Positions 27,842 to 36,045 of a DNA stretch of 64,000 nt are shown here, in pieces. Location of the stretch: the NCBI GenBank assembly GCA_050633445.1, contig JBOEGN010000046.1, positions 30,780-94,779 on the forward strand, read 5' to 3'. Position numbers and translations under genes: made by a program. This DNA is from Thalassobius sp050633445 (GTDB lineage Bacteria; Pseudomonadota; Alphaproteobacteria; Rhodobacterales; Rhodobacteraceae). Within the stretch, counting starts at the first letter, position 1. Each line of letters opens with the position of its first letter. The notes beneath the pieces were generated by a model. The model did no database searches and was not told the origin of the DNA. It saw only the letters and a list, made by a program, of their open reading frames with translations.

Positions 27842-28363
27842 CTATCCCTTTCCCCGCTCGGGGAACTTGCGTGTTGTATTCTCTATGCCGCGCAGGGTTT
27901 GCGAGATATCCGGCCACATATTTGGAATACTCTGAACCGAGATCGCGCCCAAGGTATTGTCCGATACCACCCAGGCCTGCGCCGGTTCGAAATGCAGCGC
28001 GGGCGCGTCAGGTTCCGTGCTGTTCCGGGTCAGATACAGACCCCATTCGTCTGCGATTTTTTCCACATCCACCGAATGGCCAAGCGGCAGGCGGATCAGC
28101 TGCATTTCGTCTTGCAGGCGCGCCGTTGCGGCGGCGTCATCCGCGGACACAGCCACGCATCGGATGTCACGAATGGCGAAATCGCCGATCCTGTCATCCA
28201 GCTCTTTCAGGGCAAGTCGGGTCCATTTGCAATGCCGCCCGCGATGGAAGAACACATAGGTTCCGCCAGGGGGCGTGTCCTGTGACAGGTCATAGGCACC
28301 ATGCCCCAACGTCTGAAAGGTCAGAGCAGGGGCGACATTGCCGGGGTTTAGACGTTGGACCAT
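27842..28363 (-). CDS. Peroxiredoxin-like (AhpC/TSA thioredoxin-fold) protein
   Basis: A 173-residue thioredoxin-fold protein with the segment FFHRGRHCKWTRLAL, in which C45 occupies the peroxidatic position of peroxiredoxin-like proteins (FYRGxWC-type motif). Downstream DIRCVAVSADD and EWGLYLTRNST fit AhpC/TSA strand order. C71 in DIRC is a possible second thiol but is not in a standard resolving position. It lies 11 bp after the GntR-family regulator and is probably co-transcribed with it, divergently from the catechol meta-cleavage operon. A role in protecting the oxidation-sensitive ring-cleavage dioxygenase from peroxide is an inference. Confidence 0.75.
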   Translation of the reverse strand: MVQRLNPGNVAPALTFQTLGHGAYDLSQDTPPGGTYVFFHRGRHCKWTRLALKELDDRIGDFAIRDIRCVAVSADDAAATARLQDEMQLIRLPLGHSVDVEKIADEWGLYLTRNSTEPDAPALHFEPAQAWVVSDNTLGAISVQSIPNMWPDISQTLRGIENTTRKFPERGKG

Positions 28364-28374
28364 GGCTCCCCTCT

Positions 28375-29121
28375 CTACTCTGCCGCGTCCAGGCGGGCTG
28401 ACAGGCGTTTTTCGATCACCGGGACCGACCGTCGGATGTGTTCGATGGTCAGCTTTTCGGCCAGGTCGGCATCCCGCGCGATAACCGCGTCAAAAATCGC
28501 CTGATGCTCGCTGCGGACATCACGCGGGATGGTGCGGTCGGTCAGAGCGATATGCAGATAGCGGATCGAATGGCTGTACAGAATGTCTCGGAAATTCAGC
28601 AGCCAAGAGTTCGTGCAGCCGCCGATCATCGCGTTGTGAAAGTCCCGGTTTCGGATCTCCCAGTCGGCGACGGCCTGTTCCTCGCGCCCGGCCATTTCGG
28701 TTTCGATTTTGGCCAGACGGTGATGGGCGGCGACAAAGCGGCTTTCCCAGTCGTCATCGCCGTTTTCGACGGATTCGCGGACGGCCTGCGCCTCGAGCAG
28801 GGCGCGCATTTCAACAATATTTTTGAAATCCTGCACCGAAACGATGGCCGCCCGGAACCCGCGCTGGCCTTCGGTGGTGACCAGATTTTCGACCAGCAAG
28901 CGGGACAACGCCTCGCGTACTGTCGAAGCTCCAACCCCGAAGGTCTTGCGCAATACCTCGACTCGCAGCCGCGATTCGGGCTCGATCTCACCCGATAGAA
29001 TGGCCTGACGCAGCGCGCCATAGACCAGCTCGATCGTGGTGCGGCTTTGCGATTCGCCGTCGAATTCGTTGATATCTTTGAGAAAAGTCAATTTCTCCCC
29101 CTGAGTCTCCTGTTGCCACAT
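28375..29121 (-). CDS. GntR-family transcriptional regulator, FCD domain
   Basis: A 248-residue regulator. The N-terminal winged helix spans about residues 26-95 (VYGALRQAILSGEIEPESRL, then GVGASTVREALSRLLVENLV). A FCD ligand-binding domain (about 100-240) follows, with metal-site residues in NRDFHNAMIGG, SEHQAIFDAV and EHIRRS. FadR/VanR-type FCD regulators usually respond to organic acids from the pathway they control. Divergent placement from the meta-cleavage operon makes it the likely local regulator. An in-frame TTG at 29091 preceded by GGGGGAG at 4-5 bases is a possible alternative start giving 238 residues. Confidence 0.9.
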   Translation of the reverse strand: MWQQETQGEKLTFLKDINEFDGESQSRTTIELVYGALRQAILSGEIEPESRLRVEVLRKTFGVGASTVREALSRLLVENLVTTEGQRGFRAAIVSVQDFKNIVEMRALLEAQAVRESVENGDDDWESRFVAAHHRLAKIETEMAGREEQAVADWEIRNRDFHNAMIGGCTNSWLLNFRDILYSHSIRYLHIALTDRTIPRDVRSEHQAIFDAVIARDADLAEKLTIEHIRRSVPVIEKRLSARLDAAE

Positions 29122-29157
29122 AAACCTATCACCATTTTAAAAACAACGTCAAAATCA

Positions 29158-29235
29158 AAAAATATCGTTATTAAATGAGTATCTATAAAAATATCGTTTT
29201 TACATTTGACAAACGAGATTGCTCTGCTGCATGAT
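29158..29235 (+). promoter_or_regulatory. Divergent promoter/operator region with repeated ATATCGTT elements
   Basis: This is an AT-rich gap between the GntR gene and the catechol operon. AAAAATATCGTT occurs twice as a direct repeat (29158-29169 and 29187-29198). An inverted partner AAACGAGAT (29211-29219) mirrors ATATCGTTT (29191-29199) with one mismatch across an 11-base spacer. A candidate -35 TTGACA (29206-29211) and a weak -10 (CATGAT, 29230-29235) point toward the ferredoxin gene. The inverted repeat overlaps the -35, as expected for a repressor site. The arrangement is seen; binding by the GntR protein is inferred. Confidence 0.5.
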
Positions 29236-29282
29236 CTGGAGCAACGCCGAAATCGGGCCGAAATGCGAAGGAGGAGACGCAT

Positions 29283-29630
29283 ATGGCTGATGGATCTGGG
29301 CTGGCTTCGGTCAGCATCCGCATCAAAGGAGAGGCACGCAGCATCAGCTGTGGCACCTCCGAAAAACTGCTCTGCGCGTTAGAGCGGGAATTCTGGAATC
29401 CCAGTCAGCGCCCGGTGCGCGTGGGATGCCGCCAGGGAGGGTGCGGCGCCTGCCGCATCAAGGTGACAGACGGGCAATACGCGACCGAAAAGATGAGCCG
29501 CGACCACGTCACCGAAGAAGAAGAGAAACAGGGCTTTGCGCTGGCATGTTGCGTGTATCCGCAAAGCGACCTGGACATCGAACCCGCCTTTTGCGGCCCT
29601 CGGGGGTGCCGCACAGGGCAAGACAACTGA
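29283..29630 (+). CDS. Plant-type [2Fe-2S] ferredoxin of the meta-cleavage operon (XylT/DmpQ-like)
   Basis: A 115-residue chloroplast-type ferredoxin. Cluster ligands lie in GCRQGGCGACRIKV (C-x4-C-x2-C spacing), with the fourth Cys in ALACCVYP about 33 residues on. XylT/DmpQ ferredoxins reduce the inactive ferric iron of catechol 2,3-dioxygenase back to Fe(II) after oxidation by substrates. The extra C-terminal Cys residues (FCGPRGCRTG) are outside the cluster motif. It is the first gene of the operon, with a strong GGAGGAG site before the ATG, 24 bp from the dioxygenase gene, matching the T-E order of xyl and dmp operons. Confidence 0.93.
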   Translation: MADGSGLASVSIRIKGEARSISCGTSEKLLCALEREFWNPSQRPVRVGCRQGGCGACRIKVTDGQYATEKMSRDHVTEEEEKQGFALACCVYPQSDLDIEPAFCGPRGCRTGQDN

Positions 29631-29654
29631 GAAGCAAGGGTAGGAGGATTACCA

Positions 29655-30575
29655 ATGTCTCAAGAAGGACTGCTGCGCCCAGGTATCGCGCAAATCCGTG
29701 TGTTGGATATGGACGAAGCGATCACGCATTACGTCGATCGCATCGGGCTGGATCTGGTCAGCAAAGAGGAGGACGGCCGGGTCTATCTGAAAGGATACGA
29801 CGAATTCCATCGCCACTCGATCGTGCTGCGCGAGGCCGACACTGCGGGCATCGACCTGTTTGCGTTCAAGGCAGACAGCCAGCAAAGTGTGGATGACTAT
29901 CGCAAGCGGATCGAGGCCTTTGGTCTGACCGTCGATGATGTGCCGGCGGGTGAGCAACCGGGTGCGGGTCCGCGCATCGGCTTTACCGTCCCGTCCGGTC
30001 ACCGGATCGAGCTGTTCGCTGAAATGGACCTTTCCGACGATGCACCTGAAACGCACAGCCCCTATATCTGGCGTAAAGAGCCGCATGGCATGCGGGCGCA
30101 GCGCATGGATCATTGTCTGTTGTACGGTCCGAATATCGACAAGGTCGAAGAGTTCTTTACCAAGGTTCTGGACTTCCATCTGCCCGAACGGGTGGACATG
30201 CCCGATGGTACGCTGGCGATCTGGATGACCGTGTCGAACAAGGCGCATGACATCGCCTTTGTGAACCACGAGGAACCCGGCAAGCTGCACCACCTGGCCT
30301 TCTATCTGGAGGACTGGAACGAGATTGGTCACGCGGCAGACGTGATGACCCGCTATGACATCAGTCGCGATGTCGGCCCGACTCGTCACGGGATCACGCG
30401 GGGTCAGACGATCTATTTCTTTGATCCGTCGGGCAACCGGAACGAGGTCTTCTGTGGCGGATACACCGCCTACAAAGATCATCCGACCCGCGTCTGGGAT
30501 CACAACACTGTGGGCCGGGGCATCTTTTACTATGAACGCCAGCTGAACGACGCGTTCCTGTCGGTGGTGACCTAA
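29655..30575 (+). CDS. Catechol 2,3-dioxygenase (extradiol, XylE/DmpB-like)
   Basis: A 306-residue two-domain vicinal-oxygen-chelate extradiol dioxygenase that opens catechol to 2-hydroxymuconate semialdehyde using Fe(II) and O2. The iron ligands are visible as H153 (RMDHCLLYG), H213 (KLHHLAF) and E264 (NRNEVFCGGY). Second-shell active-site residues H198, H245 and Y254 are also in register with XylE H199, H246 and Y255. GGAGG precedes the ATG. It follows the ferredoxin gene and leads into the GlcG-like gene with one base between. Activity on substituted catechols cannot be judged. Confidence 0.96.
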   Translation: MSQEGLLRPGIAQIRVLDMDEAITHYVDRIGLDLVSKEEDGRVYLKGYDEFHRHSIVLREADTAGIDLFAFKADSQQSVDDYRKRIEAFGLTVDDVPAGEQPGAGPRIGFTVPSGHRIELFAEMDLSDDAPETHSPYIWRKEPHGMRAQRMDHCLLYGPNIDKVEEFFTKVLDFHLPERVDMPDGTLAIWMTVSNKAHDIAFVNHEEPGKLHHLAFYLEDWNEIGHAADVMTRYDISRDVGPTRHGITRGQTIYFFDPSGNRNEVFCGGYTAYKDHPTRVWDHNTVGRGIFYYERQLNDAFLSVVT

Positions 30576-30576
30576 G

Positions 30577-31008
30577 ATGCAGACGCTTCGTTCCGCACAG
30601 ATTCTGACCCATACGGCAGCGCATGTTGCTGTCGGTGCTGCTGTGGCCAAGGCCGCCGAACTAGGGGTCGCCATCAACGCCTGCGTGGTGGATGCGGGCG
30701 GTAACCAGATCGCCTTTCTGCGCGGTGACGGAGCGTTCCTGCCGTCCGGAAAAATTGCCCGTGACAAAGCCTACACGGCTGCGGGTTTCGGGGCCCCCAC
30801 CGGGGCCTTGTATGACGCATTGGCGGGCGATGCCCCGGTTCTGACCGGGATCGCCGCCCAGCCGGGCGTCGCGTTGTTTCAGGGTGGGCTGCCCATCCTC
30901 AGCAACAATGAACTTGTCGGAGGCATCGGCGTATCCGGTGCCTCGGCTGAACAGGATGAAATCTGTGCCCGCGCTGGGCTGCAAGCCATCGGATTGGCAC
31001 AGGACTGA
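30577..31008 (+). CDS. GlcG/HbpS-family protein in the meta-cleavage operon
   Basis: A 143-residue protein of the GlcG/HbpS family, with typical VAINACVVDAGGNQIAFLRGDG, a SGKIARDKAYTAAGF helix and GGLPILSNNELVGGIGVSGA segments. Family members bind haem or small cofactors, and one is found in glycolate-oxidase operons. Members also occur in other catabolic operons without a proven reaction. It begins one base after the dioxygenase stop and is 11 bp from the next gene, so it is an integral operon member occupying a place with no counterpart in the classic xyl/dmp order. Its role in catechol catabolism is unknown. Confidence 0.85.
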   Translation: MQTLRSAQILTHTAAHVAVGAAVAKAAELGVAINACVVDAGGNQIAFLRGDGAFLPSGKIARDKAYTAAGFGAPTGALYDALAGDAPVLTGIAAQPGVALFQGGLPILSNNELVGGIGVSGASAEQDEICARAGLQAIGLAQD

Positions 31009-31019
31009 GGATTGGAAAC

Positions 31020-32504
31020 ATGAAAGACGGGCTGAAAATTGCCGCGCGCGATGCGCTGCACTTCATTAATGGTGAGTTCACCACGGGGACGTCGGGCCAA
31101 GCCTTTGACAATATCTCGCCCGTGACCGGCCAGAAAATCGGTATCGTGCACGAGGGCAAGGCCGCCGAAATCGACGCCGCTGTCAGTGCTGCCCGTGCCG
31201 CGCTAACCGGCCCCTGGGGCTACATGAGCCAGGCCGAACGCAGCGATCTGCTGCATGCTGTCGCGGACGAGATCAACCGCCGTTTCGATGAATTCCTCGA
31301 GGCTGAAATCCTGGACACTGGCAAACCCAAATCGCTTGCCAGCCATATCGACATTCCGCGCGGGGCCGCGAACTTCAAGGTCTTCGCTGACCTTGTGAAA
31401 AACGTTCCCACCGAAAGCTTCATGCTGGATACGCCCGATGGCAATGGCGCGATGAACTATGGCGTGCGCCGCCCCAAGGGGGTGATCGGGGTGATTTCGC
31501 CCTGGAACCTGCCACTGCTGCTGATGACGTGGAAGGTGGGGCCGGCGCTGGCCTCGGGCAATACCGTCATCGTCAAACCGTCCGAAGAAACGCCGCTGAC
31601 CACCACCCTGCTGGGCGAGGTGATGAACACCGTCGGCATGCCCAAGGGCGTGTTCAACGTGGTGCATGGGTTCGGCCCGGACAGCGCGGGTGCCTATCTG
31701 ACGGCGCATCCCGGCGTGGACGCGATCACCTTTACCGGTGAAACCCGCACGGGCGAGATTATCATGCAGTCGGCCGCCAAGGGGCTGCGTCAGGTCTCGA
31801 TGGAATGCGGCGGCAAGAACGCCGGGATCGTGTTTGCTGATTGCGACATGGACAAGGCGATTGAGGGCACCATGCGCTCGGTCTTTGCCAATTGCGGGCA
31901 GGTCTGTCTGGGCACCGAGCGTGTCTATGTCGAACGCCCGATCTTTGACGAATTCGTTGCCCGCCTGAAAGAGGGCGCAGAGGGCCTGAAACTGGGCGCG
32001 TCCGAGGATAAGGACACCAACCTCGGCCCGCTGATCAGCAAGGAACACCAGGAAAAGGTGCTGTCCTACTACAAGCTGGCCGTGGAAGAGGGGGCAACCG
32101 TCGTCACCGGCGGCGGCGTGCCCGACATGCCCGCGGATATGCAGGATGGCGCCTGGGTCGAGCCGACGATCTTCACCGGCTTGCCCGAGACCGCCCGCGT
32201 CGTGCGCGAGGAAATCTTTGGCCCCGTCTGCCACATCCAGCCCTTCGACACCGAGGACGAGGTGATCGCGCTGGCCAATGACACCGATTATGGCCTGGCG
32301 ACTGCGATCTGGACCGAAAACCTGACCCGTGCCCACCGTGTAGCGCCCAAGATCGACGTTGGTCTGGCTTGGGTAAACTCGTGGTTCCTGCGCGATCTGC
32401 GCACCGCGTTTGGTGGCTCGAAACAGTCGGGCATCGGCCGCGAGGGTGGGGTGCATGGCCTGGAATTCTATTCTGAACTGACGAACGTCTGCGTAAAGCT
32501 TTGA
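31020..32504 (+). CDS. 2-Hydroxymuconate semialdehyde dehydrogenase (XylG/DmpC-like)
   Basis: A 494-residue NAD-dependent aldehyde dehydrogenase that oxidises the ring-cleavage product to 2-hydroxymuconate. Seen are the SPWNLPLLLMTWKVGPALA NAD-fold segment, FTGETRTG (about 240), general base Glu in MECGGKNA (about 262) and the nucleophile in NCGQVCLGTERVYVER (Cys about 297). Length is usual for XylG/DmpC. It is the only exit from the semialdehyde in this operon because the hydrolase gene (xylF/dmpD type) is absent. It is 9 bp upstream of the hydratase gene. Confidence 0.93.
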   Translation: MKDGLKIAARDALHFINGEFTTGTSGQAFDNISPVTGQKIGIVHEGKAAEIDAAVSAARAALTGPWGYMSQAERSDLLHAVADEINRRFDEFLEAEILDTGKPKSLASHIDIPRGAANFKVFADLVKNVPTESFMLDTPDGNGAMNYGVRRPKGVIGVISPWNLPLLLMTWKVGPALASGNTVIVKPSEETPLTTTLLGEVMNTVGMPKGVFNVVHGFGPDSAGAYLTAHPGVDAITFTGETRTGEIIMQSAAKGLRQVSMECGGKNAGIVFADCDMDKAIEGTMRSVFANCGQVCLGTERVYVERPIFDEFVARLKEGAEGLKLGASEDKDTNLGPLISKEHQEKVLSYYKLAVEEGATVVTGGGVPDMPADMQDGAWVEPTIFTGLPETARVVREEIFGPVCHIQPFDTEDEVIALANDTDYGLATAIWTENLTRAHRVAPKIDVGLAWVNSWFLRDLRTAFGGSKQSGIGREGGVHGLEFYSELTNVCVKL

Positions 32505-32513
32505 GGACGAACA

Positions 32514-33308
32514 ATGACTGACCAATCCAAAATCCAAGAGGCCGCTGACCGTCTGTGGCAGGCCTGGGAAACCGGCACCCCCGGGGCCCCCATTCGTGAC
32601 CTGCTGGACGACGGCGACGTGGATGCCGCCTATGCCGTGCAAGAAATCAACACCAAGCGCTGGCTGGGTGGCGAGGAACGCATCCTGTCAGGTCGCAAGA
32701 TCGGCCTGACCTCGAAAGCGGTGCAAAAACAACTGGGTGTGGACCAGCCGGACTATGGCCAGCTGTTCGCGGACATGGAGGTGATGGACGGCGAGGAAAT
32801 CCCGCAAAACCGCCTGCATCAGCCCAAGGTCGAGGCCGAGATCGCCTATGTGATCGCCGCGCCGCTGACGGGGCAGCATATCACCATGGTCGATCTGCTG
32901 GCCTCGATCGGCTACGTCGTGCCCGCGCTGGAGGTTGTCGGCAGCCGTGTCGCCGACTGGGATATCCGCATCACCGATACCATCGCCGATAATGCCTCGT
33001 CCGGGCTGTACGTTCTGGGCCAGACGCCCAAGCGCGTGGGCGATTTCGACCAGCGTATGTGCGGCATGGTGATGTTCCGCAACAACCAGCCCGTCAGCGT
33101 TGGCGCCGGGGCCGCCTGCATGGGCAGCCCGCTGAACGCGACCCTGTGGCTGGCCCGCACCATGGCCGCCGCTGGCCGTCCGCTGGGCCCGGGAGATGTG
33201 GTTCTGTCGGGCGCTTTGGGCCCGATGGTTGCCGCCGAACCCGGTGACGTTTTCGAAGCACGTATCAACGGCCTGGGCTCTGTCCGCGCCGCCTTTGCGA
33301 AGGAATAA
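32514..33308 (+). CDS. 2-Oxopent-4-enoate (2-keto-4-pentenoate) hydratase (XylJ/DmpE/MhpD-like)
   Basis: A 264-residue member of the hydratase/decarboxylase (FAH-like) family that adds water to 2-oxopent-4-enoate, giving 4-hydroxy-2-oxovalerate. GRKIGLTSKAVQKQLGVDQP and the metal-ligand segment HQPKVEAEIAYV, with Glu ligands, are typical of the hydratase branch. It is paralogous to the gene at 35275. The two were told apart by GLTSKAVQ-type versus GLTSRAKM-type motifs and by operon position (J after G, I after K, as in xyl). Four bases separate it from the acetaldehyde dehydrogenase start. Confidence 0.9.
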   Translation: MTDQSKIQEAADRLWQAWETGTPGAPIRDLLDDGDVDAAYAVQEINTKRWLGGEERILSGRKIGLTSKAVQKQLGVDQPDYGQLFADMEVMDGEEIPQNRLHQPKVEAEIAYVIAAPLTGQHITMVDLLASIGYVVPALEVVGSRVADWDIRITDTIADNASSGLYVLGQTPKRVGDFDQRMCGMVMFRNNQPVSVGAGAACMGSPLNATLWLARTMAAAGRPLGPGDVVLSGALGPMVAAEPGDVFEARINGLGSVRAAFAKE

Positions 33309-33312
33309 CCTG

Positions 33313-34257
33313 ATGAGCAAGATTAAATGCGCCATCATCGGCTCGGGCAATATCGGCACCGATCTGATGATCAAGATCATGCGGATGTCCGACGTCCTGG
33401 AAATGGGCGCGATGGTCGGGATCGACCCGGCCTCGGACGGGCTGGCCCGCGCCAAGCGCTTGGGCGTCGCCACCACCCACGAGGGCATCGATGGGCTGAC
33501 CAAGCTGCCCGAATATGCCGACATTCGCGTCGTGTTTGATGCGACCTCGGCCGGGGCGCATAAGCACCACAACGCCATTCTGCAAAAAGACGGCAAGCAG
33601 GTGATTGACCTGACGCCCGCCGCCATTGGCCCCTTCACCGTGCCCGCGGTGAACATTGACGCCAACCTGGACGAAAGCAATGTGAACATGGTTACCTGCG
33701 GCGGTCAGGCCACGATTCCGATGGTTGCAGCCGTCAACCGTATCTCGCCCGTCCGCTATGGCGAGATCGTCGCCTCGATCAGCTCGCGTTCCGCGGGTCC
33801 GGGCACCCGCGCCAATATCGATGAATTCACCGAGACCACGGCCCACGCCATTCAGGCCGTGGGTGGCGCGGGACGCGGCAAGGCGATCATCATCCTGAAC
33901 CCGGCCGAGCCGCCGATGATCATGCGCGATACGGTCTATTGCCTGTGCGACGAGGCCGACACGGATGAGATCCGCAAATCGGTGCAGCAGATGGTCGAGG
34001 ACGTGCAATCCTATGTGCCGGGGTACCGGCTGAAACAAGAGGTGCAGTTCGAACATATCGGCTCGAACGACCCGCTGCATATTCCCGAAATGGGGGGCGA
34101 TTTTACCGGGCTCAAGGTCTCGATCTTCCTCGAGGTTGAAGGCGCCGCGCATTATCTGCCCGCCTATGCCGGGAACCTGGACATCATGACCTCGGCTGCG
34201 ATGAAAACCGCTGAACGTCTGGCCATCAAGCGCGACTGGGTGAAGGAGGCCGCATAA
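33313..34257 (+). CDS. Acylating acetaldehyde dehydrogenase (XylQ/DmpF-like)
   Basis: A 314-residue NAD- and CoA-dependent enzyme converting acetaldehyde to acetyl-CoA. The N-terminal dinucleotide fold opens CAIIGSGNIGTDLM, the catalytic Cys lies in VNMVTCGGQATIP (about residue 132), and the region RSAGPGTRANIDEFTETTA is diagnostic. The start is at the MSKIKC methionine; an upstream in-frame extension lies inside the hydratase gene. It forms a channelling complex with the aldolase encoded by the next gene (stop and start separated by one base), so acetaldehyde is passed directly between sites. Confidence 0.95.
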   Translation: MSKIKCAIIGSGNIGTDLMIKIMRMSDVLEMGAMVGIDPASDGLARAKRLGVATTHEGIDGLTKLPEYADIRVVFDATSAGAHKHHNAILQKDGKQVIDLTPAAIGPFTVPAVNIDANLDESNVNMVTCGGQATIPMVAAVNRISPVRYGEIVASISSRSAGPGTRANIDEFTETTAHAIQAVGGAGRGKAIIILNPAEPPMIMRDTVYCLCDEADTDEIRKSVQQMVEDVQSYVPGYRLKQEVQFEHIGSNDPLHIPEMGGDFTGLKVSIFLEVEGAAHYLPAYAGNLDIMTSAAMKTAERLAIKRDWVKEAA

Positions 34258-34258
34258 A

Positions 34259-35278
34259 ATGACCAAGCTTTATATCCAAGACGTCACCTTGCGTGACGGG
34301 ATGCACGCGGTGCGTCACCAATATGATCTGGGCCATGTGCGTGCCATCGCCGAGGCCCTGGACGAGGCCGGCGTGGACGCGATCGAAGTCGCTCATGGCG
34401 ACGGCATCACCGGATCCACGTTTAACTATGGCTTCGGCAAATGCACTGACGAGGCCTGGATCGCCGAGGCCGCCAAGGTCTGCAAAAACGCCAAGCTGAC
34501 CACGCTGCTGCTGCCTGGGATCGGCACCATTGAGGACTTGAAACGCGTCCATGATCTGGGCGTGCAATCGGTCCGCGTGGCCACGCATTGCACCGAGGCC
34601 GACGTGTCCGCCCAACATATCGCGGCGGCCAAGGATTTGGGGATGGATGTCTCGGGCTTCCTGATGATGTCCCACATGAACACACCCGAAAAACTGGCCG
34701 AGCAGGCCGCGATGATGGAAAGCTATGGCGCCGATTGCGTGTATTGCACCGACAGTGGCGGGCGGCTGACCATGCAGGACGTGGCCGACCGTTTCGCGGC
34801 CTATGACGCGGCCCTGAAACCCGAAACCCAACGCGGCGCGCATATGCACGAAAACCTGTCGCTGTCCGTCGCCAACTCGGTCGTCGCGGTCGAGGGCGGC
34901 GCGACCCGCGTCGATGCCTCGCTGGCCGGAATGGGCGCTGGCGCGGGCAACTGCCCGATCGAGGCGTTCATCGCGGTCGCCAACCTCTATGGATGGGACC
35001 ACAATTGCGACGTCTTCAAGCTGCAGGACGCCGCCGAAGAACTGGTCCGCCCTCTGCAAGACCGCCCGGTCCGCGTGGACCGTGAAACCATGACGCTGGG
35101 CTATGCCGGGGTCTATTCGTCCTTCCTGCGTCACGCAGAAAAAGCCGCAGATCTCTATGGTCTGGACACCCGCGAAATCCTGGTGGAGCTGGGCAAACGC
35201 GGCATGGTCGGCGGTCAGGAAGACATGATCGTTGACGTAGCTCTGGACATGATCAAAGCCAAGGAGGCCGCCGCATGA
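34259..35278 (+). CDS. 4-Hydroxy-2-oxovalerate aldolase (XylK/DmpG-like)
   Basis: A 339-residue class II (metal-dependent) aldolase that cleaves 4-hydroxy-2-oxovalerate into pyruvate and acetaldehyde. The N-terminal VTLRDGMHAVRHQY carries the conserved Arg-Asp pair and His. GAHMHENLSLSVANS contains the metal-binding His-x-His, and the C-terminal communication domain fits DmpG length. It partners physically with the acylating dehydrogenase encoded just upstream. Its stop overlaps the next gene's ATG by 4 nt. Confidence 0.96.
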   Translation: MTKLYIQDVTLRDGMHAVRHQYDLGHVRAIAEALDEAGVDAIEVAHGDGITGSTFNYGFGKCTDEAWIAEAAKVCKNAKLTTLLLPGIGTIEDLKRVHDLGVQSVRVATHCTEADVSAQHIAAAKDLGMDVSGFLMMSHMNTPEKLAEQAAMMESYGADCVYCTDSGGRLTMQDVADRFAAYDAALKPETQRGAHMHENLSLSVANSVVAVEGGATRVDASLAGMGAGAGNCPIEAFIAVANLYGWDHNCDVFKLQDAAEELVRPLQDRPVRVDRETMTLGYAGVYSSFLRHAEKAADLYGLDTREILVELGKRGMVGGQEDMIVDVALDMIKAKEAAA

Positions 35279-36042
35279 CTGACCTGACCAAATTCGCCGA
35301 AATCGTGGACGAGGCCGCGCGCACCGCCAGCGATATCCCGCAATTCTCGGATGAGACGCCGATCAACGTGGATACGGCCTATGCCATTCAGGCGCTGTCG
35401 ATGCAGCGCCGCTATGCCCGCGGGGAAAAACGTGTGGGCATCAAAATGGGCCTGACCAGCCGCGCCAAGATGATCCAGGTGGGGGTCGAAGACGTGATCT
35501 GGGGCCGTTTGACAGACGGCATGCGCGAAGAGGAAGGCGGCACCGTGTCGATGGCCGATTACGTCCATCCCCGCGTTGAGCCTGAAATCGCGTTCCTGAT
35601 GAAAAAACCGCTGGCCGGAGAGGTCTCTGCGCTAGAGGCCATGGCCGCTGTCGAGGCTGTTGCCCCCGCGCTGGAGATCATCGACAGCCGCTATAAGAAC
35701 TTCAAGTTCGATGTGGGCGATGTGATTGCGGACAATTCTTCGTCCTCGGGGTTTGTGCTGGGCAACTGGCACGCGCCGGACACCGACATCTCGAACCTGG
35801 GCATGGTGCTGTCGATTGATGGTGTCGCGGGCGAGATCGGCTCGACCGCAGCGATCCTGGGCCATCCGGTCCGGTCCTTGGTGGCAGCCGCGCGCATGGT
35901 GGCCGCTGGCGGTGAACAGCTGAACGCGGGCGATATCGTGCTGGCCGGGGGGGCGACTGCCGCGATCCCGATGGCCTCGGGTCAGGCGGTGACACTGGAC
36001 GTGGAAAACATGGGCACCGTCGCCTTCAACGTAGGAGAATAA
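35275..36042 (+). CDS. 4-Oxalocrotonate (2-oxo-3-hexenedioate) decarboxylase (XylI/DmpH-like)
   Basis: A 255-residue hydratase/decarboxylase-family protein that decarboxylates 2-oxohex-3-enedioate to 2-hydroxypenta-2,4-dienoate. GIKMGLTSRAKMIQVGV and the metal segment HPRVEPEIAFLM are of the DmpH type. In characterised pathways it complexes with the hydratase paralogue so that the unstable dienol is handed over. It is coupled by ATGA overlap to the aldolase and 3 bp from the tautomerase, reproducing the K-I-H order of the xyl operon. Confidence 0.91.
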   Translation: MTDLTKFAEIVDEAARTASDIPQFSDETPINVDTAYAIQALSMQRRYARGEKRVGIKMGLTSRAKMIQVGVEDVIWGRLTDGMREEEGGTVSMADYVHPRVEPEIAFLMKKPLAGEVSALEAMAAVEAVAPALEIIDSRYKNFKFDVGDVIADNSSSSGFVLGNWHAPDTDISNLGMVLSIDGVAGEIGSTAAILGHPVRSLVAAARMVAAGGEQLNAGDIVLAGGATAAIPMASGQAVTLDVENMGTVAFNVGE

Positions 36043-36045
36043 GCG

